A DNA stretch of 64,000 bases from VBWE01 sp943372645. GTDB lineage: Bacteria; Bacteroidota; Bacteroidia; Palsa-965. Below the pieces are notes generated by a model, which saw nothing but the letters and a program-made list of their open reading frames with translations, was not told the origin of the DNA and searched no databases. Both the position numbers and the translations under genes were made by a program. Location of the stretch: positions 124,001-188,000 of the forward strand of contig CALRZN010000005.1 in assembly GCA_943372645.1 (NCBI GenBank), written 5' to 3'. Shown here one piece after another: positions 25,847-34,418 of the stretch (position 1 is the first letter of the stretch; the number at the start of each line of letters is the position of its first letter).

Positions 25847-27655
25847 TTACTTCACAATAAACTTCCCGGCATGTAACCGCGAAGCGCCTTCACGTACTTC
25901 AAAGAAATACATTCCCGCTGTCAGGTTTTTCTCGCGAAGCGATACTGCATTCGTTTGCAGGTTGCCTTCGCTGAAGAGCAGTTTACCGTTGATGTCGTAA
26001 ACAACTACTGACAGGTTTTCCAGTCCGGCAGTCATGTAATTATCAATGCGGATGATGCCTGCGCTGCCTTCTACCGGGTTCGGAATTACGGTTGCAGAAA
26101 CCGGGTTTGCAGCTACCGGTTTAACACCGAGTGTAAACGCACCTTCGTTAATGGTGTGGTGCTGGTTCACACCGATGCTGTTTAATTTATCAATAATGCC
26201 CGACGGCCAGATTACTTTCACGCTGTCAATCGTTGTGTTGCTGCCGAGACCGAAATGCACCGCGAATGTATTTTGAATGCCGTAGCCTTCGCCGCTGCGC
26301 ACCTCGCGCACCTGCTGGCCCCAGGGACCGTAAATGCGTACGATGGCACCGATGCCGTTTTTGTTGCTCATGCCGGCGGTTGCGCCACCCACGAGGTCAA
26401 ACATCACGTAGTTATTCGTGTTGCTGTTCTGCGGGCAGGCGTTCATCCACAGGCGGTCGCTGCGGCTCGAAGGCGAGTTGTAAATATCGCAGTAGCTGGC
26501 ATACACATCGAGGAAACCGTCGCCGTTCAGATCGCCCACGGCGTGCGCGGTAATCTGGTTCGCGTTGTATGAAAACGGGTTCGGGCTTACCAGGGTAAAT
26601 GTGTTGTTGCCGTTGTTCATATACAGCAGGTGCGTGTCGCCTGAAATAAGCATGTCGAGATCGCCGTCGTTATCAAAATCGTGGAAGGTGGCATTTTCAC
26701 CGAAGATGCTGGTGGTGCTGCTGATGCCCGAACCGCTCATGGCGTTGGTGAATACACCGGTGCCGTTGTTAATCATCAGTTTGCTGTTCACATCGTAGTT
26801 CAGTACAAATGCATCCTGATCGCCGTCGTTGTCAATATCGCCCCATGCGGTGCTCCAGCCCTGTGCGCCATCGCGCAGTCCGGTCCAGTTGGTAATGTCC
26901 TGTGTGTAGGTACCGTTCCCGTTGTTGATGAATACCTGGTCAATGCGGCGTGCATCGCTCGGGCTGCTCACACTCTGGCGGCAATGCGTAATCATCAGGT
27001 CAATGAGGTTGTCGTTGTTCACGTCGGTCCAGATGGAAGCGTAGTTGCCGCTGTTGTCCGAAGCCGGTGTGGTGGCCAGCGGCATCAGTGCCTGGTTCAT
27101 CGTCCAGCCGCTGGTGGTTCCGTTACCTACATAAATGTGCGGCATGTCCACGTCGTTGCAAACAAACGCATCCAGGAAATGGTCGTTGTTTACATTCGCA
27201 AAGTTGGCACCCTGCACGAAAATAAAATTGGATGTTACAGCCGAAACCTGTGTGCCCGTGTAGGAGGTACCGGTTGAATTGGCGGTCAGGATAAATACGT
27301 TTCCGTAATCGCCCCAAAGCACATCGTTGTAGCCGTTGTTGTCCACATCGCCCACGCACATTGCCCACGGATCGCCGATGGTATTGCTGCCGAACGACGC
27401 TTCTGTAAAGGTAGCGTTGGGTGCACCCTGGTAATCAATAAACATGGTGGTGTTTCCGGAAGCACGCACAATGTCGTCTTTCCCGTCAGCGTTCATGTCG
27501 CACACGCCCACCGCATTGCCGCTGTGAAACGTGGATGTGGGCAGGAGTGTGGTCTGGTTGGTAAACGGAATCTGCGGTGTCTGCGCAACTGCAATCAGCC
27601 CGGTGAGGGAAAATGCAAGCGTCAGCACCTGCTGTGTAGTAAATGTTTTGTTCAT
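25847..27655 (-). CDS. FG-GAP/VCBS-repeat protein with ASPIC-UnbV domain and T9SS tail (paralogue A)
   Basis: 602 residues from the ATG at 27655 (MNKTFTTQQVLTLAFSLTGL). Several calcium-loop blades of an FG-GAP integrin-like propeller are visible (VCDMNADGKDDIV, VGDVDNNGYNDVLWGD, WGDIDNDGDQDAFVLN, DFDNDGDLDMLIS, VGDLNGDGFLDVY). An ASPIC/UnbV region follows (GIGAIVRIYGPWGQQVREVRSGEGYG..., DSVKVIWPSG), then a T9SS type A tail (VIPNPVEGSAGIIRI...AGMYFFEVREGASRLHAGKFIVK). Family members sit on the cell surface and bind calcium and probably glycans or proteins; no catalytic residue seen. Twin of the gene at 27824-29635. Confidence 0.9.
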   Translation of the reverse strand: MNKTFTTQQVLTLAFSLTGLIAVAQTPQIPFTNQTTLLPTSTFHSGNAVGVCDMNADGKDDIVRASGNTTMFIDYQGAPNATFTEASFGSNTIGDPWAMCVGDVDNNGYNDVLWGDYGNVFILTANSTGTSYTGTQVSAVTSNFIFVQGANFANVNNDHFLDAFVCNDVDMPHIYVGNGTTSGWTMNQALMPLATTPASDNSGNYASIWTDVNNDNLIDLMITHCRQSVSSPSDARRIDQVFINNGNGTYTQDITNWTGLRDGAQGWSTAWGDIDNDGDQDAFVLNYDVNSKLMINNGTGVFTNAMSGSGISSTTSIFGENATFHDFDNDGDLDMLISGDTHLLYMNNGNNTFTLVSPNPFSYNANQITAHAVGDLNGDGFLDVYASYCDIYNSPSSRSDRLWMNACPQNSNTNNYVMFDLVGGATAGMSNKNGIGAIVRIYGPWGQQVREVRSGEGYGIQNTFAVHFGLGSNTTIDSVKVIWPSGIIDKLNSIGVNQHHTINEGAFTLGVKPVAANPVSATVIPNPVEGSAGIIRIDNYMTAGLENLSVVVYDINGKLLFSEGNLQTNAVSLREKNLTAGMYFFEVREGASRLHAGKFIVK

Positions 27656-27772
27656 GAAAAAACAGTTTTTGATCCCTGCAAGGTACGCCGATTCAGTGGA
27701 AAATGATACTAACCGGTCAACTTTCCGGCGCCATAAATACAAACTCTGTTCGTGTTGGCTGCACCAAAAACA

Positions 27773-27804
27773 AAAAGCGGCGGTTCGTCTGAACCGCCGC
27801 TTTT
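27773..27804 (-). terminator. Terminator of FG-GAP paralogue B
   Basis: 14-bp perfect stem (27773-27786 with 27791-27804), AAAAGCGGCGGTTC / GAACCGCCGCTTTT, loop GTCT, A-rich flank that reads as a T-run on the minus strand. Confidence 0.9.
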
Positions 27805-27823
27805 GTTAATGCAATGCGAAAAA

Positions 27824-29635
27824 TCAGTTGCGGATAAACTTGCCCGAAGCCAGGCGCTTGCCGGCGCTGCTCACTTCGTAGAAGTACATGCCTTCCGACA
27901 GGTTTTTGTCCTGCAGTGTGATGATGCTGTTATTAAGGCGGTTTTCACCGTAGATGAGTTTGCCCGACATGTCGTAAATGTGCAGCGACAGGTTTTCGAG
28001 GCCGATGTTGCTGTAGTTGTCAATGCGGATAATGCCGTTGTTTGCATTTACCGGGTTCGGGATAACGCTTGCAGTAAGCGGTTTTTCCGAAGCAGCCGAA
28101 ACGTTTAACGGGTTGCCACCTTCGTTGATGGTGTAGTGATTGTCAGCAGGAAGTACATCCAGCTGATCGACCATGCCCGACGGCCAGATTACTTTTACGC
28201 TGTCAATCTGCGTTTCAGCACCGAGGCCGAAATGTACTGCAAACGAGTTGTTGATACCATACCCTTCGCCCGAACGCACTTCGCGAACCTGTACGCCCCA
28301 GGGACCGTAAATTTTTACAATCGCACCGATGCCGTTTTTGTTGCTCATACCGGCAACAGCACCGCCCACCAGGTCAAAAACAATGTAATGATTGGTATTG
28401 CCGTTGGCAGGACCATCATTCATCCACAGTTTGTCGTTTTTGGTGCTCGGTGAGTTATATACGTTGCAATAGCTGGCATACAGATCAAGGAAACCGTCCG
28501 AGTTCAGATCACCTACGGCGTGCGAGGTGATGGTGTTGGTGCTGTAGTTGAACGGGTTCGGGGTAACCTGTGTGAAGGTGCCGTTGCCGTTGTTTTTGTA
28601 CAGGTAGTGATTGTCGCCGGTAAGCATCAGGTCAACAAATCCGTCGTTGTCGAAATCCTGAAATGTTGCATTCATACCAAAAAACGAAGAGGTGTTGCTG
28701 ATTCCCGAACCCGAAATCATGTTGGTGAATACACCGCTGCCGTTGTTAATCATCAGCGTGCTGTTTACATCGTAGTTGAGTACGAATGCATCCATGTCGC
28801 CGTCGTTGTCAATATCACCCCATGCGGTGCTCCAGCCCTGTGCGCCGTCGCGCAGACCGGTCCAGTTGGTAATGTCCTGGGTCCATGTGCCGTTGCCGTT
28901 GTTAATGTACACCTGGTCAATGCGGCGCATATCGGTGTTGCTGCTCACGCTCTGGCGGCAGTGTGTAACCATAAGGTCGCAACGGCCGTCGTTGTTAATG
29001 TCGGAGAAAATAGAGGCGTAGTTGCCGCTGCCGTCAAACGAGTTGCCGGTTCCCGGAAGGCCGCAGCCCGGGGGAATTGCAAACGGGTTGTAGGTCCACG
29101 ACGAACCGTTGTTATTCATAAAAATCTGGTTCGAATCGGTATCGGCGCATACAAATGCATCCACATACGAATCGTTATTAATGTCGAAGAAGTTCGCGCC
29201 CTGTACAAATACGAATCCCGAGCCGGTAAGTGTGCTTACGTTGGAACCCACGTAGGTAGAACCGTTCCAGGTCATCATACGCACTGCGCCGTTGTCGCCC
29301 CACAGCATGTCGTTAATGCCGTCGTTGTTAATGTCAGCCACGCACGAACCCCACGGCCCGCTCAGGTTGTAGGTGAAGGTGGAGCCGGTAAAGGCGCCGT
29401 TGGCTGTGCCCTGTGTCTGCACCGCCATGGTCGTGTTGTCTGAACGAACGATATCGTCTTTTTTATCGTTGTTCATGTCACACACAGCAATACAGTTGCC
29501 GCTGTGGTAGGTGGTTACCGAAAGCTGCGATGTCCGGTCAATGAACGGAATCGAAGGAGTCTGCGCGTAGGCGGCAACTCCCGACAGCAAAAAAGTAACA
29601 CCGGTAAGAATGGATGAAGTAGCTTTTTTGTTCAT
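27824..29635 (-). CDS. FG-GAP/VCBS-repeat protein with ASPIC-UnbV domain and T9SS tail (paralogue B)
   Basis: 603 residues from the ATG at 29635 (MNKKATSSILTGVTFLLSG). Same architecture as its neighbour: blades VCDMNNDKKDDIV, VADINNDGINDMLWGD, WGDIDNDGDMDAFVLN, DFDNDGFVDLMLTGD; UnbV segment YGPWGVQVREVRSGEGYG; T9SS tail VIPNPVNANNGIIRI...EGMYFYEVSSAGKRLASGKFIRN. Long stretches match paralogue A (for example GAQGWSTAWGDIDNDGD), so this is a tandem duplication with separate leaders and terminators. Expected to be exported and anchored at the cell surface. Confidence 0.9.
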   Translation of the reverse strand: MNKKATSSILTGVTFLLSGVAAYAQTPSIPFIDRTSQLSVTTYHSGNCIAVCDMNNDKKDDIVRSDNTTMAVQTQGTANGAFTGSTFTYNLSGPWGSCVADINNDGINDMLWGDNGAVRMMTWNGSTYVGSNVSTLTGSGFVFVQGANFFDINNDSYVDAFVCADTDSNQIFMNNNGSSWTYNPFAIPPGCGLPGTGNSFDGSGNYASIFSDINNDGRCDLMVTHCRQSVSSNTDMRRIDQVYINNGNGTWTQDITNWTGLRDGAQGWSTAWGDIDNDGDMDAFVLNYDVNSTLMINNGSGVFTNMISGSGISNTSSFFGMNATFQDFDNDGFVDLMLTGDNHYLYKNNGNGTFTQVTPNPFNYSTNTITSHAVGDLNSDGFLDLYASYCNVYNSPSTKNDKLWMNDGPANGNTNHYIVFDLVGGAVAGMSNKNGIGAIVKIYGPWGVQVREVRSGEGYGINNSFAVHFGLGAETQIDSVKVIWPSGMVDQLDVLPADNHYTINEGGNPLNVSAASEKPLTASVIPNPVNANNGIIRIDNYSNIGLENLSLHIYDMSGKLIYGENRLNNSIITLQDKNLSEGMYFYEVSSAGKRLASGKFIRN

Positions 29636-29760
29636 GGTTAGTATGGTATGAAAAGCCAAGGTAGGAATATTTACCAGTTTTGCAAAAAGTAGCCCTAAAT
29701 CGGTTTTCTACTGATTTATGTCATCCCGGCCGATAAGCCGTTTCTGTATATGAGAATCCG

Positions 29761-29768
29761 TATATTTG
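29761..29768 (+). promoter_or_regulatory. Bacteroidota -7 box (TATATTTG)
   Basis: Exact match 20 bases before the ATG at 29789. It argues against the upstream in-frame ATG at 29750. Confidence 0.6.
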
Positions 29769-29788
29769 TTTTTCCGTATTCCGACTTC

Positions 29789-31741
29789 ATGAAAAAACAT
29801 TTACCACGACTCCGCTATCCGTTTCTGCTTGTACTGGTAGTCGGCATTGCACTTATGGCCGGCCTTCCCGAATGGAAAGCCCATGCCCGTAAGTTTCATA
29901 CTGCACAGGAAATTGCAAAATTCGGGCAGATCCGCATGGACCTGCCCACCGATACCACCGCCTGGTTTGTCGGGTCGGGCAAGTGTGCAGGCTGCCACGG
30001 ACACGATCCGGCCGGGTTTGCGTTTATAACACCCAGCGGCGAAGATGTAAATATTGCCGACGACTGGGCCGGCACCATGATGGCGCAGGCCTCGAAAGAT
30101 CCCTACTGGCGGGCTAAAGTAAGCCACGAAATACTGATCAATCCCGGAGCGCAGGACGACATTGTAAACACCTGCACCCGCTGCCACGCACCGCTCGGCC
30201 GTTTTGAAGCGGAATACAACAACAACCTGCCATACACGATTTCGGGAATGCTGAATGATTCGCTGGCGATGGACGGCGTTTCGTGCGGAGCCTGCCACCA
30301 GCAGAAAGACACGCTTTTCGGCCGCAACTTTACTGGCAATCTGCATTTCACCAAAAAGATCATGTTCGGGCCGTTTGTGAATCCGTTCAGCGGGCCGATG
30401 AATGATTTTCAGAACATCGGTGTGCAGTATGGACCGCACATTAACAATGCCGGTTTGTGCGGCGGATGTCATACGCTTATAACAGATGTGCACGACCTGT
30501 CAGGCAATCCCACCGGCGATAAATATGTGGAACAGGCAACGTATCACGAATGGCTGAACTCCTCGTATTCCGATACGTTTAACAGTGCCGCGCGCACCTG
30601 CCAGAACTGTCATATTCCGCGCATCAATACGCCGGTTGACATTGCCACCAACTACCCGTTCCTGCAGAGCCGCGCACCGTTCGGCAAACACCACCTCATC
30701 GGCGGAAATGCCTTTATGCTGAAACTGATGCGTGGCAACATGACATCGGTGGGAGCAACCTGCACACCGGCCAATTTTGATACCTCCATTGCACGCACCG
30801 TGCGCTACCTGCGCGACAGCACGCTTGAAGGCAACCTGTTCCAGGCGGCACGTACAAACGATACGGTATTTTATAAAGTAGCGCTGCGCAATAAATGCGG
30901 ACATAAATTCCCTTCGGGATATCCGGCCCGTCGTGCATACATCGAATTTGTGCTGATGGATAACAACGGCGATACGTTGTTTAAATCAGGCATGCTGGAT
31001 GGCAATTACAACATCGTTAACCAGGATGCATTTATTGAACCGCATTACGATGTGATCAACGATGAAACGCAGGTGCAGATTTATGAAATGGTGCCGGTGG
31101 ATGTGAACGGAAACCTGACCACCGTACTCGAACGCGCCGACTCTACTTATAAAGACAACCGCCTGGCCCCGCTCGGGTTTACAAACAGCCACAGCGCTTA
31201 CGACACCTGCCGCATTTACGGCAGCGCACTGAGCGATCCTGATTTTAACCGGACCGGCATTGTGCAGGGTACCGGCGCCGATACGGTGCATTATCACATT
31301 CCGCTGAACGGATACAGCGGCAACCTGAACGTTACCGTGCGTGTGTATTACCAGTCTGTTCCGCAGCGCTGGCTCAGCGAAATGTTTGCATCAAGCACCC
31401 CGGAAATTGATTCGTTTGAAACCATGTTCAACAACGCTGATCATACACCCCTGCTGGTGGCTGAAATGCTGATGGGCGGACTGGTAACCGGAACAAACAT
31501 GAACGAGTTACCCGCGCTGCAGATTACACCGAACCCGACCACAGACGGCCTGCTGCGTGTGAAGAATTACGACAAATATGATATTACTGCAATTCGTGTT
31601 TATGACCTGAACGGTAAATTAGTGGATCAGCTCAGCCCCGGAAAATTTGACGGGCTGCTGCAACTTCCGCACCGGGGCGTGTTTATTATAAGAGTGGAAA
31701 CCACCACGAAAAAATTCACGCAGAAAATCATATATCACTAA
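29789..31741 (+). CDS. Five-heme c-type cytochrome with T9SS sorting tail
   Basis: 650 residues from the ATG at 29789, signal/anchor RYPFLLVLVVGIALMAGLPE. Five CXXCH heme sites: CAGCH (66-70), CTRCH (129-133), CGACH (166-170), CGGCH (224-228), CQNCH (271-275). Further on, NKCGHKFPSGYPARRAYIEF is the GHxFPSG motif seen in cytochrome c554-like and related multiheme proteins. The C-terminus is a T9SS type A domain (ITPNPTTDGLLRVKNYD...GVFIIRVETTTKKFTQKIIYH). A multiheme cytochrome addressed to the outer surface suggests extracellular electron transfer or redox of an outside substrate (inference). The next gene starts 6 bases on and is probably co-transcribed. Confidence 0.88.
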   Translation: MKKHLPRLRYPFLLVLVVGIALMAGLPEWKAHARKFHTAQEIAKFGQIRMDLPTDTTAWFVGSGKCAGCHGHDPAGFAFITPSGEDVNIADDWAGTMMAQASKDPYWRAKVSHEILINPGAQDDIVNTCTRCHAPLGRFEAEYNNNLPYTISGMLNDSLAMDGVSCGACHQQKDTLFGRNFTGNLHFTKKIMFGPFVNPFSGPMNDFQNIGVQYGPHINNAGLCGGCHTLITDVHDLSGNPTGDKYVEQATYHEWLNSSYSDTFNSAARTCQNCHIPRINTPVDIATNYPFLQSRAPFGKHHLIGGNAFMLKLMRGNMTSVGATCTPANFDTSIARTVRYLRDSTLEGNLFQAARTNDTVFYKVALRNKCGHKFPSGYPARRAYIEFVLMDNNGDTLFKSGMLDGNYNIVNQDAFIEPHYDVINDETQVQIYEMVPVDVNGNLTTVLERADSTYKDNRLAPLGFTNSHSAYDTCRIYGSALSDPDFNRTGIVQGTGADTVHYHIPLNGYSGNLNVTVRVYYQSVPQRWLSEMFASSTPEIDSFETMFNNADHTPLLVAEMLMGGLVTGTNMNELPALQITPNPTTDGLLRVKNYDKYDITAIRVYDLNGKLVDQLSPGKFDGLLQLPHRGVFIIRVETTTKKFTQKIIYH

Positions 31742-31747
31742 ACAACG

Positions 31748-32305
31748 ATGAAAAACATACGGAACGGAATTTACGCCATGCTGGCGTTGCTTGTGTTTAC
31801 AGGCTTTACCACGTTTACCCAGGCACCGAAGTTTAAAAAAGTACCCGTAAGCGATTCCGGATGCAGTATTTACATTCCCGGCGATCCCGGCCCGGTGGAT
31901 TTGTCGTATTCGCCTGACAGTTCAAAGGTGTATACCATTGAAACGCTTGACTCCACCTACAATGCGTATTTCCACATGGGCGCCATTGTGGTGCGGCTGA
32001 AAAACATGACGATGAAGGAAGATGAAAGCGAAGACATGGTAATCAGTTACCTCGATTACCTGAAAACCGCGTTCAACATCAAAAAAGCAGCCGGTTACGG
32101 CAAAGGCCATACACTGACCACACACCCCACCGCCAAAGGCGTGATTGATTACTGGGAAGATGCCGACGGCGACCAGTGGGCGGTAAAAGGATGGGCTGCA
32201 GAAAGCACCATGTTCATCATGTTTATTTACGGCCCGAAGGAATTTCCAAACTACAACGTGCAAAGTGTTTTTTTCGAAGGCGCGCGTTTTCCGGGAGACA
32301 AGTGA
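31748..32305 (+). CDS. Secreted protein of unknown function, partner of the cytochrome gene
   Basis: 185 residues with signal peptide (IYAMLALLVFTGFTTFTQA). The mature part has features like SCSIYIPGDPGPVDLSYSPDSS and KGVIDYWEDADGDQWAVKGWAAEST, reminiscent of small alpha/beta periplasmic proteins, but I recognise no family. The gap to the cytochrome stop is 6 bases, so the two form an operon and may work together. No T9SS tail, no Cys heme motif. Confidence 0.7.
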   Translation: MKNIRNGIYAMLALLVFTGFTTFTQAPKFKKVPVSDSGCSIYIPGDPGPVDLSYSPDSSKVYTIETLDSTYNAYFHMGAIVVRLKNMTMKEDESEDMVISYLDYLKTAFNIKKAAGYGKGHTLTTHPTAKGVIDYWEDADGDQWAVKGWAAESTMFIMFIYGPKEFPNYNVQSVFFEGARFPGDK

Positions 32306-32358
32306 TCGTATAAAACGGTTTCCGGGATGCAGCTTCGCTGCCTGTTTTTTCTGAAGTA

Positions 32359-32430
32359 GATATCAGTCATTAGTCATCAGGCATTAGGCATCGGATAGCA
32401 AATGCCTAATGCCTAATGACTGATGCCTGG
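32359..32430. repeat. Inverted repeat of CATTAG / TCATCAGGCA words
   Basis: ATCAGTCATTAG...GGCATTAGGCAT on the left pairs with ATGCCTAATGCCTAATGACTGAT on the right. The left arm has a 6-base insertion. Shares its words with 34296-34361. Confidence 0.7.
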
Positions 32431-32463
32431 AAAACAGCGCTATCCGGAACGGATTTTATACGA

Positions 32464-32916
32464 TCAAAGTTCCCGTTTCTTCTGGAAAAACGTTTTGATG
32501 ATAGCACTGCATTCGTCCTCCAGCACACCGGCTGTTACTTTTGTTTTGGGGTGCAGCACGTTGTCCTGCAAACGCACGTAGCCTTTTTTCGAGTCGCCTG
32601 CGCCATATACAATGCGCCCGATCTGCGACAGGTAGAGCGCGCCGGCGCACATTACGCAGGGTTCGAGGGTAACGTAGAGCGTGCAATCCTGTAAATATTT
32701 TCCGCCGAGTCCGTTTGCGGCCGCGGTAATGGCCTGCATTTCGGCGTGGGCGGTAACATCGTTCAGCCGCTCGGTGTAGTTGTGTGCGCGGGCAATGACC
32801 TGGTTGTTGCACACGATTACAGCGCCCACCGGAACTTCGTCGGCATCAAATGCTTTTTTCGCTTCCTTCAGCGCTTCGCGCATAAAATATTCTTCGCTGT
32901 TTTCGAGTAAACCCAT
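32464..32916 (-). CDS. tadA: tRNA-specific adenosine-34 deaminase
   Basis: 150-residue zinc deaminase that converts A34 to inosine in tRNA-Arg(ACG), letting it read CGN codons. The catalytic HAE is in VTAHAEMQAI and the two zinc Cys in PCVMCAGALYLSQIGRIVYGA. The C-terminal KTKVTAGVLEDECSAIIKTFFQKKR is typical TadA. Transcribed alone from a TACCTTTG box that sits 4 bases before the ATG. Confidence 0.95.
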   Translation of the reverse strand: MGLLENSEEYFMREALKEAKKAFDADEVPVGAVIVCNNQVIARAHNYTERLNDVTAHAEMQAITAAANGLGGKYLQDCTLYVTLEPCVMCAGALYLSQIGRIVYGAGDSKKGYVRLQDNVLHPKTKVTAGVLEDECSAIIKTFFQKKREL

Positions 32917-32920
32917 GGGG

Positions 32921-32928
32921 CAAAGGTA
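32921..32928 (-). promoter_or_regulatory. Bacteroidota -7 box (TACCTTTG)
   Basis: Exact match on the minus strand, only 4 bases before the tadA ATG, implying a nearly leaderless message. Confidence 0.6.
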
Positions 32929-33256
32929 CCGGAAGATCGTTTAAAAACAAGATCGTGAAAATCAGTTGCCAGTTTGCAGTTTTTCAGTTCGCCGCAGCGA
33001 AGCAGTTCTGATTTCGGAAACAACAAGTGCTTATTCGCTGGAACAGGATCTGCAACCATTAACCACAAGGGCCACAAAGGTATGCACAATGTACACGATG
33101 AAATACTTTGTGTTCTTCGTGCAAGCCTTTGTGTGCGCGGAGGAATGTGAGCAAGGCCTTTGTGGTTAGCGAAGCGTCAGTACAGTTGCAGGATCGCTGC
33201 TAAAACAAACGGTCAATAATTTAAACGCAACTGATTGGTAAAATTCCATAAAAAGC

Positions 33257-33290
33257 GAAAGACCATTCCCTTGGCATGAAATGGTCTTTC
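33257..33290 (-). terminator. Hairpin downstream of gldN
   Basis: Stem GAAAGACCATT (33257-33267) with AATGGTCTTTC (33280-33290). On the minus strand it is followed by GCTTTTTATGG. Confidence 0.65.
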
Positions 33291-33328
33291 AGGATAACCG
33301 ATCTACTCCTTTTCCTTTATCCGCTTCT

Positions 33329-34195
33329 TTAAAAATGGAACATATCATGCTCCATGTTGGCTACTTCGCCCTTGATGCGTTCTGCTTCGAGCAGTGCATC
33401 GGTTTCTTTGGCGTATGAATTGATCCAGCGCTCATACACATTGCTTTCGCGGTGAATGAAACTGCTGAACATGCGTTTCTGAAATACATCATCAAGTGTG
33501 CGGCGCTCCGAATCGTTTTTCGGGTTGTACACTTCGGTGCGTGCAAATGCATTGCGGCACGACGGAAAATACACCCAGAACAACGGCATCATGCCCACCA
33601 CGTCGCCGTTTTCGCTTACTTTTTCCACAAGCGGGCAGAGGCCGATGATGCGTGTTTCCAGTACGCCGCGCTGTTTATCGAGAAACACTTCTTCCTTGAT
33701 CCAGTACTGTTTCACATCTTTCGGTTCCCAGCATATTTTTACGGTATCAGGAATAAATGTGCCGGGGTCGTTCGGGTTTTCTATTTCGCGCACTTCGATG
33801 CGGCACATCTTGGCCTGCACCTGCGAGGGGCTCATGGGAATGAGAAACTCGTCGGACATAGCGGCATTATCGAAGCCGAGAATTTCGCCACTGAGCAGCC
33901 CGTCTTTCAGCACATCGAACAGCGCCTTGCGGTCGGCAATGCGGCTTTCGGGATAATACAGCGGCTGGTTAAATTTTTCGCGCAGGTCGATGGTGCGCCA
34001 GATGCGTTTCGACCACATGGCGTCGGCCTCGCGCAGGGGTGTGTAGGGCACGGGTTTGCGGTTGCGGGCGTTTTCGCGGATGTAGGTACCGCCACCGTTT
34101 GCCGGAGCTATAATGGTTTGTGCGTCGGCCGCGGTAATTACAAACAGCAATGCGATGCTGCAAACGATACGGGAAATCGGGCTGAAAAAAGACAT
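33329..34195 (-). CDS. gldN: T9SS/gliding motility protein GldN
   Basis: 288 residues with signal peptide (IVCSIALLFVITAADA). Core motifs match GldN/PorN: RKPVPYTPLREADAMWSKRIWRTIDLREK, PLYYPES..., KQYWIKEEVFLDKQRG..RIIGLCPL, MPLFWVYFPSCRNA, and the end RIKGEVANMEHDMFHF. GldN forms the periplasmic ring with GldK under the outer membrane and is needed for T9SS export. In most genomes it closes a gldKLMN operon; here it stands alone, with trpS divergent upstream. It is therefore either a relocated gldN or a GldN/GldO-type paralogue. It explains how the many tail-bearing proteins in this window would be exported. Confidence 0.9.
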   Translation of the reverse strand: MSFFSPISRIVCSIALLFVITAADAQTIIAPANGGGTYIRENARNRKPVPYTPLREADAMWSKRIWRTIDLREKFNQPLYYPESRIADRKALFDVLKDGLLSGEILGFDNAAMSDEFLIPMSPSQVQAKMCRIEVREIENPNDPGTFIPDTVKICWEPKDVKQYWIKEEVFLDKQRGVLETRIIGLCPLVEKVSENGDVVGMMPLFWVYFPSCRNAFARTEVYNPKNDSERRTLDDVFQKRMFSSFIHRESNVYERWINSYAKETDALLEAERIKGEVANMEHDMFHF

Positions 34196-34295
34196 AGCTA
34201 CCTCCTTGTTTACAGGCTTAATCCGTTGCGCGGGAAAAAGTAACCCGGATTCAAAGAAAATGTATAAAAATCCTTCGGAATAGGTTTGGCTTCGC

Positions 34296-34361
34296 AGTCA
34301 TCAGGCATTAGTCATCAGGCAAAAGGTGCCCAATGCCTGATGACTAATGACGAATGCCTGC
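34296..34361. repeat. Inverted repeat of CATTAG / TCATCAGGCA words
   Basis: CATTAGTCATCAGGCA (34306-34321) pairs perfectly with TGCCTGATGACTAATG (34334-34349); flanking words extend both arms. Same word set as 32359-32430. Confidence 0.75.
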
Positions 34362-34391
34362 TTATCCGCTGGTTCACTTTCCCGCAAATCG

Positions 34392-34399
34392 TATCTTTG
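34392..34399 (+). promoter_or_regulatory. Bacteroidota -7 box (TATCTTTG)
   Basis: Exact match 19 bases before the trpS ATG at 34419. Confidence 0.65.
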
Positions 34400-34418
34400 C
34401 CCGGTAAACCAAATTTGT

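Larger units (their letters stand above)
32917..33328. other. Intergenic region with an inverted repeat and a terminator
   Basis: 412 bases between tadA and gldN with no convincing gene. Contains the tadA promoter box, an imperfect inverted repeat (33060-33073 with 33155-33168, 13 of 14 paired) made of CCACAAAGG-like words, and the gldN terminator at 33257-33290. Confidence 0.7.

Noticed and set aside
28520..29443. 307-residue open frame on the plus strand opposite the FG-GAP gene
   Set aside because: Shadow of the repetitive DxDxDG coding sequence on the other strand; Val/Asn/His-rich with no leader or promoter.
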